The notes under the pieces: model-generated
Databases searched by the model: none
The model's input: only the letters and a program-made list of their open reading frames with translations
What the model was told of the DNA's origin: nothing
From: Streptomyces gardneri
Lineage (GTDB): Bacteria > Actinomycetota > Actinomycetes > Streptomycetales > Streptomycetaceae
DNA: 64,000 nt
Direction: 5' to 3'
Assembly: GCF_006539185.1 (NCBI RefSeq)
Contig: NZ_BJMN01000054.1
Location: forward strand, 1-64,000
Shown: one piece after another, positions 23,846 through 31,752 of the stretch
How positions within the stretch are numbered: the stretch's first letter is position 1
How the letters are laid out: every line of letters begins with the position of its first letter
Position numbers and translations under genes: made by a program

Positions 23846-25195
23846 TCAGAACCGGACCGTCCAGCTGACCGTGGACCTCATCGTCCGGGCGACGGCGCGG
23901 TCCCGCACCGAGGGCGAACGGTCCTCGGCGGTGAGGGACAGCTTGTGCGTCCGAAGGTCGAGCAGCCGCAGGGTCAGGTCGGACACGCGTACGTCGGTGC
24001 GGCCCGCGAGGGACTTCAACTCCCGCCCGTCCAGATACCAGCGGATCGTGAGCTGACGCCCGTCCGCCCCCGTGAGCCGGGGTACGAGGGCTTTGGCGGT
24101 GTCGCCCCTGCGGAGTGTGCGATCGGTGGCCGTGACGGGGGAGGCGATGCGCGCCTCGCGGTAGAAGCCGGCGATCATCGCCTCCGCTCCGGGCAGGTTG
24201 AAGGGCTTGCCGAGGGTGCGCATCAGGGAGTTCTCGGTGGGGCGCCGCAGCCCGGCGACGTAGTAGCCGCCGCCCTCGTACGCGCCGACGGTGCCGCCGT
24301 CGGGCGACTGCTCACCGAGCCAGCGGTGCCACTTGGCGCCCTGGTCGGCCAGCTCGTCGGAGGTGAAGGTGGTGATGTTGGAGTCGGCAGGCTCGGGGCC
24401 CTCGTACCGCTCGTAGCCGGGGTAGTCGGCGTAGAAGTACTCGTCGGCGAGCTTGCCCAGGGAATGGCCGGTCTCGTGGATCGCGACCTGGCCGGACTTC
24501 TCGTTGCCCGCCGAGGCCGTGGAAATGCCCTCGTAGCCGAGGGTCTCGCTGCGCTCGTTGTAGCCCGCGCCGCCGTACTTGGTGCTGTTGGCGAGGACGA
24601 GCACCAGGTCGGCCTCGGGGGCCTTCGCCACGTAACCGTCGACCTTGTCCTGGTCGATGCAGAGCAGCCGCTCGATGCCGTCGCACCAGAAGTACGAGCC
24701 GAGGGCCGTGTCCCGGAGGGTGTCGGCGGAGGGGTCGCCGGAGACGCCGGACTGGTTCGAGACGGCGTCGACCGTCCAGACGTTGAAGAGGTTGCGGTAG
24801 GTGGTGTACGGCTCGACGGCCGTCAGCTCGGCCCATTTCTGCTGGGCGTCGGCGTGGAAGCGGGGCAGCTCGGCGACGGTGTAGCCGTCTCCCACGACGA
24901 CGATGTCGAGCCGGTCGCCGGTGGGGCCGTTGTCGACCATCTTGGCGACCTCGCCGTCGGCGACCACCTCGGTCACCGACAGGCGGGAGGCCGGCTGGTT
25001 CCGGCCCTCCGACGGCACCTGCGTGTGGCCGGATCCGGCGAGCGTCCCGTGTTCCGGCCCGGGTATCTCGACCTCGACTCCGGCCGTGGGGGGTGCCGTC
25101 GGGTCCGCGGCGGCGCTGCCGGGTGCGGCGGCGAGAACGGCCGCGAGGGCGACGGCCACTCCGGCGGCCATGGCTCCGCGTCGTGCTGAACGCAT
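23846..25195 (-). CDS. Secreted M64 (IgA peptidase) family metallopeptidase
   Basis: 449-residue secreted zinc peptidase. Sec signal residues 1-30 (AAAPGSAAA cleavage region), a ~60-residue spacer, then the M64 domain: LDIVVVGDGYTVAEL near residue 96, FNVWTVDAVSNQSGV, and the zinc site HETGHSLGKLADEY (His-240, Glu-241, His-244, with Asp-251/Glu-252 beyond). The C-terminal ~110 residues form a beta domain (TIRWYLDGREL, DLRTHKLSLTAED). M64 members cleave extracellular proteins; natural substrate here is unknown. It is divergent from an XRE-TPR regulator, with a possible operator between. Confidence 0.9.
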   Translation of the reverse strand: MRSARRGAMAAGVAVALAAVLAAAPGSAAADPTAPPTAGVEVEIPGPEHGTLAGSGHTQVPSEGRNQPASRLSVTEVVADGEVAKMVDNGPTGDRLDIVVVGDGYTVAELPRFHADAQQKWAELTAVEPYTTYRNLFNVWTVDAVSNQSGVSGDPSADTLRDTALGSYFWCDGIERLLCIDQDKVDGYVAKAPEADLVLVLANSTKYGGAGYNERSETLGYEGISTASAGNEKSGQVAIHETGHSLGKLADEYFYADYPGYERYEGPEPADSNITTFTSDELADQGAKWHRWLGEQSPDGGTVGAYEGGGYYVAGLRRPTENSLMRTLGKPFNLPGAEAMIAGFYREARIASPVTATDRTLRRGDTAKALVPRLTGADGRQLTIRWYLDGRELKSLAGRTDVRVSDLTLRLLDLRTHKLSLTAEDRSPSVRDRAVARTMRSTVSWTVRF

Positions 25196-25218
25196 GAAGT
25201 CAGCTCCTTGTCAGGCGA

Positions 25219-25258
25219 GTTAAGTCAGTTAGTAAATGTGCTGAACAAGTCGCTTAAC
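25219..25258. promoter_or_regulatory. Candidate operator GTTAAG-N28-CTTAAC between M64 peptidase and XRE regulator genes
   Basis: GTTAAG (25219-25224) and CTTAAC (25253-25258) are exact inverted complements in an AT-richer stretch just upstream of the peptidase start. Related half-sites (GTTAGT, CTGAAC) lie between. A binding site for the adjacent XRE-TPR regulator is plausible but unproven. Confidence 0.35.
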
Positions 25259-25332
25259 ATAGGGGGAAGGCGAGGGGTGCGCAATGCCTGCCGCTTCTGG
25301 ATACTGGGGAATTCACGAACCAGGGGGTCCGC

Positions 25333-26673
25333 ATGGACGAGCCGGCCGCGATCGGCCACCGAGTACAGCGGCTTCGCACGCAACGCGGGCTGACACAGCG
25401 ACAGTTGGCCGAGCCTTCGTACACCCCCGCGTACGTCTCGACGCTGGAGTCGGGCAAGGTCAGGCCCTCGGAGACCGCACTGCGCTTCCTTGCGGAGCAG
25501 CTCGGTACGTCCTACGAGGAACTGGCCACCGGCCGCCCCGCGCACCTCGCCACCGAGCTGCGGCTCGCCCTCACCGACGCTCACCAGCAGCTGGCCACCG
25601 GGACGGCGGACGAGGCCGCCCTGCGCTACCGCCGGCTCCTCGCCGACGCGGAGCACCTCGGACTCGTTCCCGAGCAGGCCGAAGCGCTGCTCGGGCTCGG
25701 CGACTGTGCCCTGGAGACCGGCGAACTGGTCGACGCGGGCCACCACTTCCAGGCCGCCGAGCGGCTCCTCGCCGAGGAGCCGCTGCCCCGCCGCGCACGC
25801 GCGATCCGGGGCCGTGCCGTCGCACACCTCCTGGCCGGGGAGCTGCGCTACGCCTGCTACCTCCTCGAATCCACCATCGACGAGCTCGGTGCGAGCGGCC
25901 TGGCCGACCCCGAGGCGCTGGTCATCCTGTACGCCGCCGTGATCGGCCCGTACATCGACATGGGTGCGCACGCCCGTGCCGCGCACGCCGCCGAGCTCGC
26001 CCTGGCGCTGGCTCCGCAGGTCGGCGATCCGGCGCTGGTGGCGGGCATGCACCGGCAGGTGGCTCGCACCTTCCTCGCCGAGGGGCGCACGGCCGACGCC
26101 GATGCCTCACTGGCCAAGGCGCAGGCGATCTACCAGCAGCTGAGCCTGGGCACCGATCTCGCGCACTGTCACTGGATGCGCGGCTACGTCCAGGCTCAGA
26201 ACGGCGAACTGGCAGCAGCTGAAAAGGAGTTGCGTGCCGCCCGGGACATGCTGAACGCCAGACGTGCGGCGCTGTTCACCGCGCAGGTGGAGGTCGAGCT
26301 GGCCGATGTCCTCCGGCGGCTCGGACGGCACGGCGAGGCGTCGGATCTGCTCTCCGCCTTTCTTGAGCTGGGTGACCGGCACGGCGCGGTGCACGCGGGG
26401 GGTGCACACCGGCTGCTCGGGCTCATCGCCGAGGAGCGGGGGGACAGCGAGACCGCCGAGGAGCACTACGTCAAGGCGCTGGGGCTGCTGGAGCGCAGCG
26501 GCGCGAGCGGCGACCTCGCCGATCTGTGCCGACTGCTGGGCGACCTCCTGCGCCGCGGCGGCCGCACCGAGGCCGCGCTGGACGCGTACCGCACGGGGCT
26601 GGGCCATCGGTCGCTCCCCGGCACGACGACGCTCGGGCCGGCCCCGACGGCAACGGCGTTCCCGCGGCACTGA
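25333..26673 (+). CDS. XRE-family helix-turn-helix regulator with TPR domain
   Basis: 446-residue transcription regulator. Residues 8-62 form a Cro/C1-type HTH (GHRVQRLRTQRGLTQRQLAE, then YVSTLESGKVRPSETALRFLAEQLG). The rest is a superhelix of tetratricopeptide-like repeats (for example ALLGLGDCALETGELVDAGH and AHRLLGLIAEERGDSETAEE), the sensor arrangement of RRNPP-like or Streptomyces XRE-TPR regulators that bind peptides or partner proteins. Start ATG 25333. Divergent to the M64 peptidase, which is its most obvious target. Residue pattern gives the family; ligand and target are inference. Confidence 0.9.
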   Translation: MDEPAAIGHRVQRLRTQRGLTQRQLAEPSYTPAYVSTLESGKVRPSETALRFLAEQLGTSYEELATGRPAHLATELRLALTDAHQQLATGTADEAALRYRRLLADAEHLGLVPEQAEALLGLGDCALETGELVDAGHHFQAAERLLAEEPLPRRARAIRGRAVAHLLAGELRYACYLLESTIDELGASGLADPEALVILYAAVIGPYIDMGAHARAAHAAELALALAPQVGDPALVAGMHRQVARTFLAEGRTADADASLAKAQAIYQQLSLGTDLAHCHWMRGYVQAQNGELAAAEKELRAARDMLNARRAALFTAQVEVELADVLRRLGRHGEASDLLSAFLELGDRHGAVHAGGAHRLLGLIAEERGDSETAEEHYVKALGLLERSGASGDLADLCRLLGDLLRRGGRTEAALDAYRTGLGHRSLPGTTTLGPAPTATAFPRH

Positions 26674-26748
26674 ACGAGCAGCCGACGTCACGAGGGTGAT
26701 GTGACGCGGCTCACGGGAACCCGGAGGCGGGCCGGTCCAGTGCAGATC

Positions 26749-28407
26749 ATGAACGACAACTCGAAGCACTCTCCCTCGTCCGTCCCGTCCGCCCCCGCCC
26801 GCACGGCGACGCGCCGGTCCGTACTGCGCGGGCTCGGCGTCGCGACGGCCGCGGGCACCGCCGCGGTCTGCCTCCCGGCTGCCATGGCCCAAGCCGCGCC
26901 CGCCGGGCGGCGGACGCCCGGCGCCTCCGGCACGTACACGCTGACCCTCGTCCACCTGGGCCGCGACGGCGCGCCGACCACCGGCTACCGCACCCTGCTG
27001 ACCGCGCTGTCCGGGCCCGACGCCGGCAGCGGTCGGGAGCTGAAGGAATCGCCCAGCACCGTCACCGTCCAGGTGCCCGCCGGGCGTTACCTGCTCGACT
27101 CCACCATCTCCACCAGGCCGGTGGGGGAGGAGAACTGGGGGAACGACTGGCTCGTGCAGCCCCGGCTGGACGTCGACCGCGACATGACCCTCGTGCTCGA
27201 CGCGCGGGTCGCGCGCCCCGTGGACATCCGGCCGCCGGTCGCCGACGCCACGTTCGAGCAGGCCGGGGCGTTCGCCAAGGTCACGTACGAGGGGGTCACC
27301 GGGTTCGTGAACCTGATGACGAGGTCGCTGGACCTGCGTGTGGCGCACCTGGGGCCGGACACCGAGCGCGGGGCCGTGCGGACCTGGGTGGACTCGTACT
27401 GGAGCCGGCCGGGCGGCGTCTGCGCCCTCGGCTACACCTTCCAGGGCGAGCGGGCGCTGACCGGTCTGGTCCGGCACCCGGCGCCCGGCGACCTGGCCAC
27501 GCTCGTGGTGCGCGCGGGGGTGCCCGCGTCCGGCGGGGGAACGGCCCTCGTCGAGTTCTCACCGTCGGAAGGCGCCTCCCCGGCGCTGGGGCTGCCCGTG
27601 CCGTCGGGGGGCACCGGGACGTTCCTCCTCACGCCCGAGCGCGGCAACTGGGACCTCGTGTACGGCGCGCAGCCCGAATCGGAGGGGCCCGCCAACAACT
27701 ACTTCGTCCTCGGGCGCTCGTTCACGCCCGGCTCCACCACGGTGCGCACCTTCGACACCCCGGTCTTCGGCCCGGCCCTGGACTCCTCACCCGGCGCCCG
27801 GCCCGTCGCGCAGCGCAACGGCGACACCCTGGACCTGACGGTGCCCCTGCTCGCCGACGGCGACGGCCACACGCCGTCCTCACCCCTGTTCACCGCGTCG
27901 ACCGTCACGCTGCACCGCAACGGCACGCTGGTCGCGACCCGCCGCGGCGAGAAGCCGGGGCACGCCTCGTTCACGGTGCCGGCGGGGCGGGCCGCCTACC
28001 GGCTGACGGCGAGCGCGACGCGGCCGCGCGGGAGCGTCACAGCGGCGTGGACGTTCACCTCCGCCGCGACGACCACCGCCACCGACCTCCCGCTGAGCGC
28101 CGTACGCTTCGGCCCCGACCTCGCGCTCGACGGCACCGCCCCGGCGCACACCACGAGCCGGGTGGCGGTGACGGTGGAGGGCGCGGCCCGGCAGTCGGGC
28201 GTGCGGTCGCTGACCGTGTCCGTTTCGACGGACCGAGGCGCCACCTGGAAGCAAGCGGCGGTGACCGGCGGACGGATCACGGTGACGACGCCGGCGCCCG
28301 GCAAGGCGGTGTCGCTGCGCGCGGCGCTGACGGACGCGCACGGCAACACCCTCACCCAGACCCACATCGACGCGTACGTCACGCGGGCCGCAACCGGGTC
28401 GCGCTGA
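26749..28407 (+). CDS. Secreted Tat-signal protein resembling the non-catalytic part of large actinomycete subtilases
   Basis: 552-residue exported protein. A twin-arginine signal TRRSVLRGLGVATAAGTAAV is at residues 21-40, cleaved near MAQAAPA. The mature chain is all beta: a module with TLVHLGRDGAPTTGYRTLL and VQVPAGRYLLDSTI, a VQPRLDVDRDMTLVLDAR segment, and C-terminal Ig-like domains (LTVSVSTDRGATWKQAAV). In large Streptomyces S8 peptidases I know this module pattern as the region following the catalytic domain. Here no Asp/His/Ser catalytic motifs exist, so it is not a protease itself. Frame is open to GTG 26701 with GAGGG 4 nt upstream, an alternative start. It is 75 bp past the XRE regulator, same strand. 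Confidence 0.7.
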   Translation: MNDNSKHSPSSVPSAPARTATRRSVLRGLGVATAAGTAAVCLPAAMAQAAPAGRRTPGASGTYTLTLVHLGRDGAPTTGYRTLLTALSGPDAGSGRELKESPSTVTVQVPAGRYLLDSTISTRPVGEENWGNDWLVQPRLDVDRDMTLVLDARVARPVDIRPPVADATFEQAGAFAKVTYEGVTGFVNLMTRSLDLRVAHLGPDTERGAVRTWVDSYWSRPGGVCALGYTFQGERALTGLVRHPAPGDLATLVVRAGVPASGGGTALVEFSPSEGASPALGLPVPSGGTGTFLLTPERGNWDLVYGAQPESEGPANNYFVLGRSFTPGSTTVRTFDTPVFGPALDSSPGARPVAQRNGDTLDLTVPLLADGDGHTPSSPLFTASTVTLHRNGTLVATRRGEKPGHASFTVPAGRAAYRLTASATRPRGSVTAAWTFTSAATTTATDLPLSAVRFGPDLALDGTAPAHTTSRVAVTVEGAARQSGVRSLTVSVSTDRGATWKQAAVTGGRITVTTPAPGKAVSLRAALTDAHGNTLTQTHIDAYVTRAATGSR

Positions 28408-28496
28408 CGTCGGCCAGGAGCAGCCGGGCGAGGGCGGCGGCCGGCCGTTTGCGCCACACGGCGTCGCCGGTGAGGACGGCACCGACGACGCCCTGA

Positions 28497-28524
28497 CGCG
28501 GGGTGGGGTCCGCCCCACCCCGCG
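28497..28524. terminator. Terminator hairpin between convergent genes
   Basis: A 12-bp perfect stem CGCGGGGTGGGG / CCCCACCCCGCG with a 4-nt TCCG loop lies in the 215-bp gap between the secreted Tat protein gene and the convergent SDR gene. Nothing else recognisable is in this gap. Confidence 0.75.
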
Positions 28525-28622
28525 CGGCAGGTCCAAGTCCAGGGGGCCGCAGGGGTGTCATGGCCGTGGGCGGGGTGGCCGGTCGGCTGAGCGTGACCGG
28601 ACACCTCGGTCGTGACTGTCGG

Positions 28623-29441
28623 TCAGGCCCGCGGGGCGCGCGGCTCCATCCGGAAGTCGAAGCCGAGGGTGCCCGGGTCGAGCGCGGTCGCGCCGCCGTC
28701 GACGGTGAGCACAGCGCCGTTCACGAACGAGGCGGCGGGCGACAGCAGCCAGGCGATGGCCTCCGCGACCTCTTCCGGCTCACCGGGCCGCCCGGCGGGC
28801 AGGACCCGGGTCACCTCCTCGTACGCCGCTTCCAGACCGTTCCCGCCCAGGCCCGCCTCCTCGGCGAACCGGTTCATTCGGCGGTCGGCCATGTCGGTGC
28901 GCACCCAGCTCGGGCACACGGTGTTGGCGCGCAGCCCCGCGCCGCCGTAGTCGACCGCGAGTGAGCGGCACAACTGGAGCAACGCCGCTTTGGAGGTGGC
29001 GTAGGCGGCGTTCCCGACGCCGTTGCGCAGGGCGGACACCGAGGCCACCGCGACCACCGCGCCGCGGGCGTCGAGCAGGTGCGGGAGTGCGGCGCGCAGC
29101 AGCAGGAAGGGACCGGTGAGGTTGGTCCGCATGACCTCGTCCCAGTCCTCCAGGGTCACCTCGCCCACCCCGCCGCCCCGCCCGATGCCGGCGTTGAGCA
29201 CCAGACCGTCGAGCCGCCCGTACGTGCCGACCACCGTCTCGACGAGCGCGGCCACCGCGGCGGGGTCCCCGATGTCCGACGGTACGGGCAGCGCCCCGGT
29301 CTCCTCGGCGACCAGCCGCAGGGGCTCGGGGCGTCGCCCGGACACCGCCACCTTGTGTCCCGCCCGGGCCAGTGACTGCGCGGTCGCGGCCCCGATCCCC
29401 GTTCCGCCCCCGGTCACCAGGTACACGCGCTCGTCCGCCAT
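28623..29441 (-). CDS. Short-chain dehydrogenase/reductase (SDR)
   Basis: 272-residue classical SDR. NAD(P)-binding TGGGTGIGAA near residue 9, the NAG motif (VLNAGIGRGG), the active site Ser then YATSKAA (Tyr and Lys of YxxxK), and the C-terminal PGEPEEVAEAIAWLLSPAAS plus INGAV-like VNGAVLTVDGG. The Arg-containing GRRPEP after the second strand suggests NADP(H). Start: ATG 29441, with GGAGAGG upstream; ATG 29459 is also in frame. Transcribed alone; substrate unknown. Confidence 0.9.
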   Translation of the reverse strand: MADERVYLVTGGGTGIGAATAQSLARAGHKVAVSGRRPEPLRLVAEETGALPVPSDIGDPAAVAALVETVVGTYGRLDGLVLNAGIGRGGGVGEVTLEDWDEVMRTNLTGPFLLLRAALPHLLDARGAVVAVASVSALRNGVGNAAYATSKAALLQLCRSLAVDYGGAGLRANTVCPSWVRTDMADRRMNRFAEEAGLGGNGLEAAYEEVTRVLPAGRPGEPEEVAEAIAWLLSPAASFVNGAVLTVDGGATALDPGTLGFDFRMEPRAPRA

Positions 29442-29781
29442 GTCCGCCGCCTCTCCCATGTCTTGTCCGCCGTCTCCCGCCCCGGTGATCTTAGGCGCGC
29501 GACGCTTCGGGGCCGGGCGGGACGAGTGGCCGCACGGACGACAGGATGCGCCGGCGATTCGCGTACCTCTCCATTTCGTCCATGCTCCGCTTCGGCGCCG
29601 CTTTGGACACCACGGAGGAATCTACGCGCATCAATCTCGGTATCGATGTAGCGGAAAACACCACAGGGAAAGGCCCTGGTTGGAGCTATGGCCACAACTG
29701 TTCGCCAGGGCGCGAAATACGCACCCGGTCAGGAGAGAATTCCGGACGCACTGTCCAAAAAAGATCCAGAGGAAAAGATCC
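29442..29781. other. 340-bp divergent intergenic region
   Basis: Lies between the SDR gene (leftward) and the sugar-binding lipoprotein gene (rightward). The right half (about 29630-29780) is clearly more A/T-rich than the flanks, as expected for a promoter. I see no convincing gene, strong dyad or RNA structure here. Confidence 0.5.
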
Positions 29782-31059
29782 GTGCGACGAAGACTCTTCG
29801 GCATGACCGCCTCGCTGGCCGCATTCGGGCTATTGGGTTCCCTCGTCACGGCCTGCAGCGACTCCGGGAGTGACGGGACGACGCTGCGGCTGGTGGTCCC
29901 CGAGTACGGCGACAGCCCCGCGACCAGTTCCAAGGCGTACTGGGACAAGCTGTCCGTCGCCTTCAGCGCCGCCAACCCGGGCAAAACGGTCGAGGTGACG
30001 ATCTACCCGTGGGCGGACGTCGACCGCGAGGTGACGCGCATGGTCGCGGAGGACAACGCCCCCGACGTGGCTCTGATGGGTGCGTACTCCGACTTCGCCG
30101 CGCAAGACCGGCTTTACGCCGCCAGCGAGGTGATGTCGATCAGAACGGAGTCGAACTTCCTGCCGCCGCTCGCGGAGGCGGGCTCGATCCGCCACAGTCT
30201 CTACGGTCTGCCTTTCGTGGCCAGCAGCCGGCTGCTCTTCTACAACCAGGAGCTGTTCGACAAGTCCGGAGCGGAGCCGCCGAAGACCTGGTCGGACCTG
30301 AAGGACGCAGCCGAGGCGCTGAAGAACGAGGGCGTGCTTTACCCGTACGCGCTGCCGCTCGGCCCCGAGGAGGCGCACGCGGAAGCGCTGATCTGGGAAC
30401 TGAGCAACGGCGGCGGCTATACCGACAGCAGCGGCCACTACGACCTCGCGTCCGAGCGGAACACGCAGACGTTCCGCTGGATCAAGGACAACCTGGTCGC
30501 ACCTGCCCTGACCGGACCGGTCCCGCCGGCCCAGCTCAACCGACAGGACGCCTTCGCCGCCTTCCTGCGCGGCGACGTCGGCATGGTCAACGGCTATCCC
30601 TCGCTGCTGCACAAGGCGAGAGCGAAGGGCATGAAGGTCGGCACGCTGCGCATGCCGGTGTCGGACACGCTCGACGAGGGGAAGACCCCGCCGGTGGCGG
30701 GCGTCGCCGACTGGATGATGGCCTTCAAGCGCGAGGGCAATCGCGAACTGGTGGGCTCGTTCCTGAACTTCGTCTACGAGGACAAGAACCTCATCGAGTT
30801 CGCCGACCGCTACAAGCTGCTGCCGTCCACGGTGACCGCCAACCAGGCATCCCAGGACGCGGCGGCCGACCCCAGTGCCGAGCAGTTCCTGAGCGCACTG
30901 CGCACTGCCGAGCTCTACCCGGTCAACGACCCTTCCTGGCTCCAGGTCAGCAACACCATCAAGCTGAACATCGGCAAGGCCGTCGCCCCGTCCACCGAGC
31001 CGAAGACCGTGCTGGAGAGCATCGCGCGGCAGGCCAAGGAGGCGTCGAACCAAACGTAG
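29782..31059 (+). CDS. Orphan ABC sugar-binding lipoprotein (family 1 solute-binding protein)
   Basis: 425-residue lipoprotein: RRR n-region, hydrophobic core, lipobox LVTAC (Cys-25). The mature part is a family 1 extracellular solute-binding protein (MalE/UgpB-like): TTLRLVVPEYGD, WADVDREVTRMVAEDNAPDV split as WADVDREV and NAPDVALMGAYSD, LYGLPFVASSRLLFYN, KTWSDLKDAAEAL and AFAAFLRGDVGMVNGY. GTG 29782 is fixed by AGAGGAAAAG about 7 nt upstream. No permease or ATPase genes follow, so it must work with a shared transporter or purely as a sensor or binding protein. Ligand probably an oligosaccharide; not determinable here. Confidence 0.88.
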   Translation: MRRRLFGMTASLAAFGLLGSLVTACSDSGSDGTTLRLVVPEYGDSPATSSKAYWDKLSVAFSAANPGKTVEVTIYPWADVDREVTRMVAEDNAPDVALMGAYSDFAAQDRLYAASEVMSIRTESNFLPPLAEAGSIRHSLYGLPFVASSRLLFYNQELFDKSGAEPPKTWSDLKDAAEALKNEGVLYPYALPLGPEEAHAEALIWELSNGGGYTDSSGHYDLASERNTQTFRWIKDNLVAPALTGPVPPAQLNRQDAFAAFLRGDVGMVNGYPSLLHKARAKGMKVGTLRMPVSDTLDEGKTPPVAGVADWMMAFKREGNRELVGSFLNFVYEDKNLIEFADRYKLLPSTVTANQASQDAAADPSAEQFLSALRTAELYPVNDPSWLQVSNTIKLNIGKAVAPSTEPKTVLESIARQAKEASNQT

Positions 31060-31155
31060 CCGCCCCCGGAACCTGCGGGGACGGCCGATCCCCCTCTCCG
31101 CCGATTCCTGCCCCGGGATACACTGCTCCGCCCATCCCGACCGGAGGTCGTTTCA

Positions 31156-31680
31156 GTGTTCCCCGCACGGGTACTTGCCGGTGCCTCGTTGGCTCTGGTG
31201 ACGCTCGCCCTGTCCGGCTGCTCTTCCCTCTTGTGCACCGACTCGACGGCGGAGCGCGGTGAGGCGGGTGTCAGAGTGCAGGTCGAGAACTCGTACGGGC
31301 AGCTTCTCGGCGTCACCGCCGAGGTCGTCGACTGGCGCCTGGAGCCCCACCCGCAAGTGCCGTCCGAAGGCGACCGGGTCCACTTCCGCTACCGCTTCGT
31401 CGCCGCTGACGAGAGATCCGGCCCCGCGGTGGACGCCTGCGCGGTCGACAAGGAGCGCAAGGCATTGGGGTGTCAGACGGTCTATTCGTCCCAGGCGTTC
31501 GGACCGGATGGTCCCCTCTCGGGCGACGACTGGCTCGCCGTCGAGCACCCTGAGCAGGTTGCCGGAGTGCTGTTCATCCCCAATGACCAGTCCTACGACG
31601 GACGAACCTGCGAAGCGGACATCAAGGACGGCGGCGGGACCCATCCTCCGGAAACACCCAGCAGGGGAGACCAGTTGTGA
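31156..31680 (+). CDS. Small lipoprotein of unknown function
   Basis: 174-residue predicted lipoprotein with lipobox LSGC (Cys-22). Mature part has four further Cys (C27, and a cluster around VDACAVDKERKALGCQ and RTCEADIKD), suggesting two disulphides, and beta-rich stretches. I do not recognise the family. GTG 31156 is preceded by GGAGG. It lies 96 bp after the sugar-binding lipoprotein on the same strand and may share its transcript. Confidence 0.65.
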   Translation: MFPARVLAGASLALVTLALSGCSSLLCTDSTAERGEAGVRVQVENSYGQLLGVTAEVVDWRLEPHPQVPSEGDRVHFRYRFVAADERSGPAVDACAVDKERKALGCQTVYSSQAFGPDGPLSGDDWLAVEHPEQVAGVLFIPNDQSYDGRTCEADIKDGGGTHPPETPSRGDQL

Positions 31681-31752
31681 GCCGAATCCGACTTGACGGA
31701 CTAGGTTCCGGTCGGGGAGCGGCCGTACAACCATGAACGGCCTTCGGAAGTC

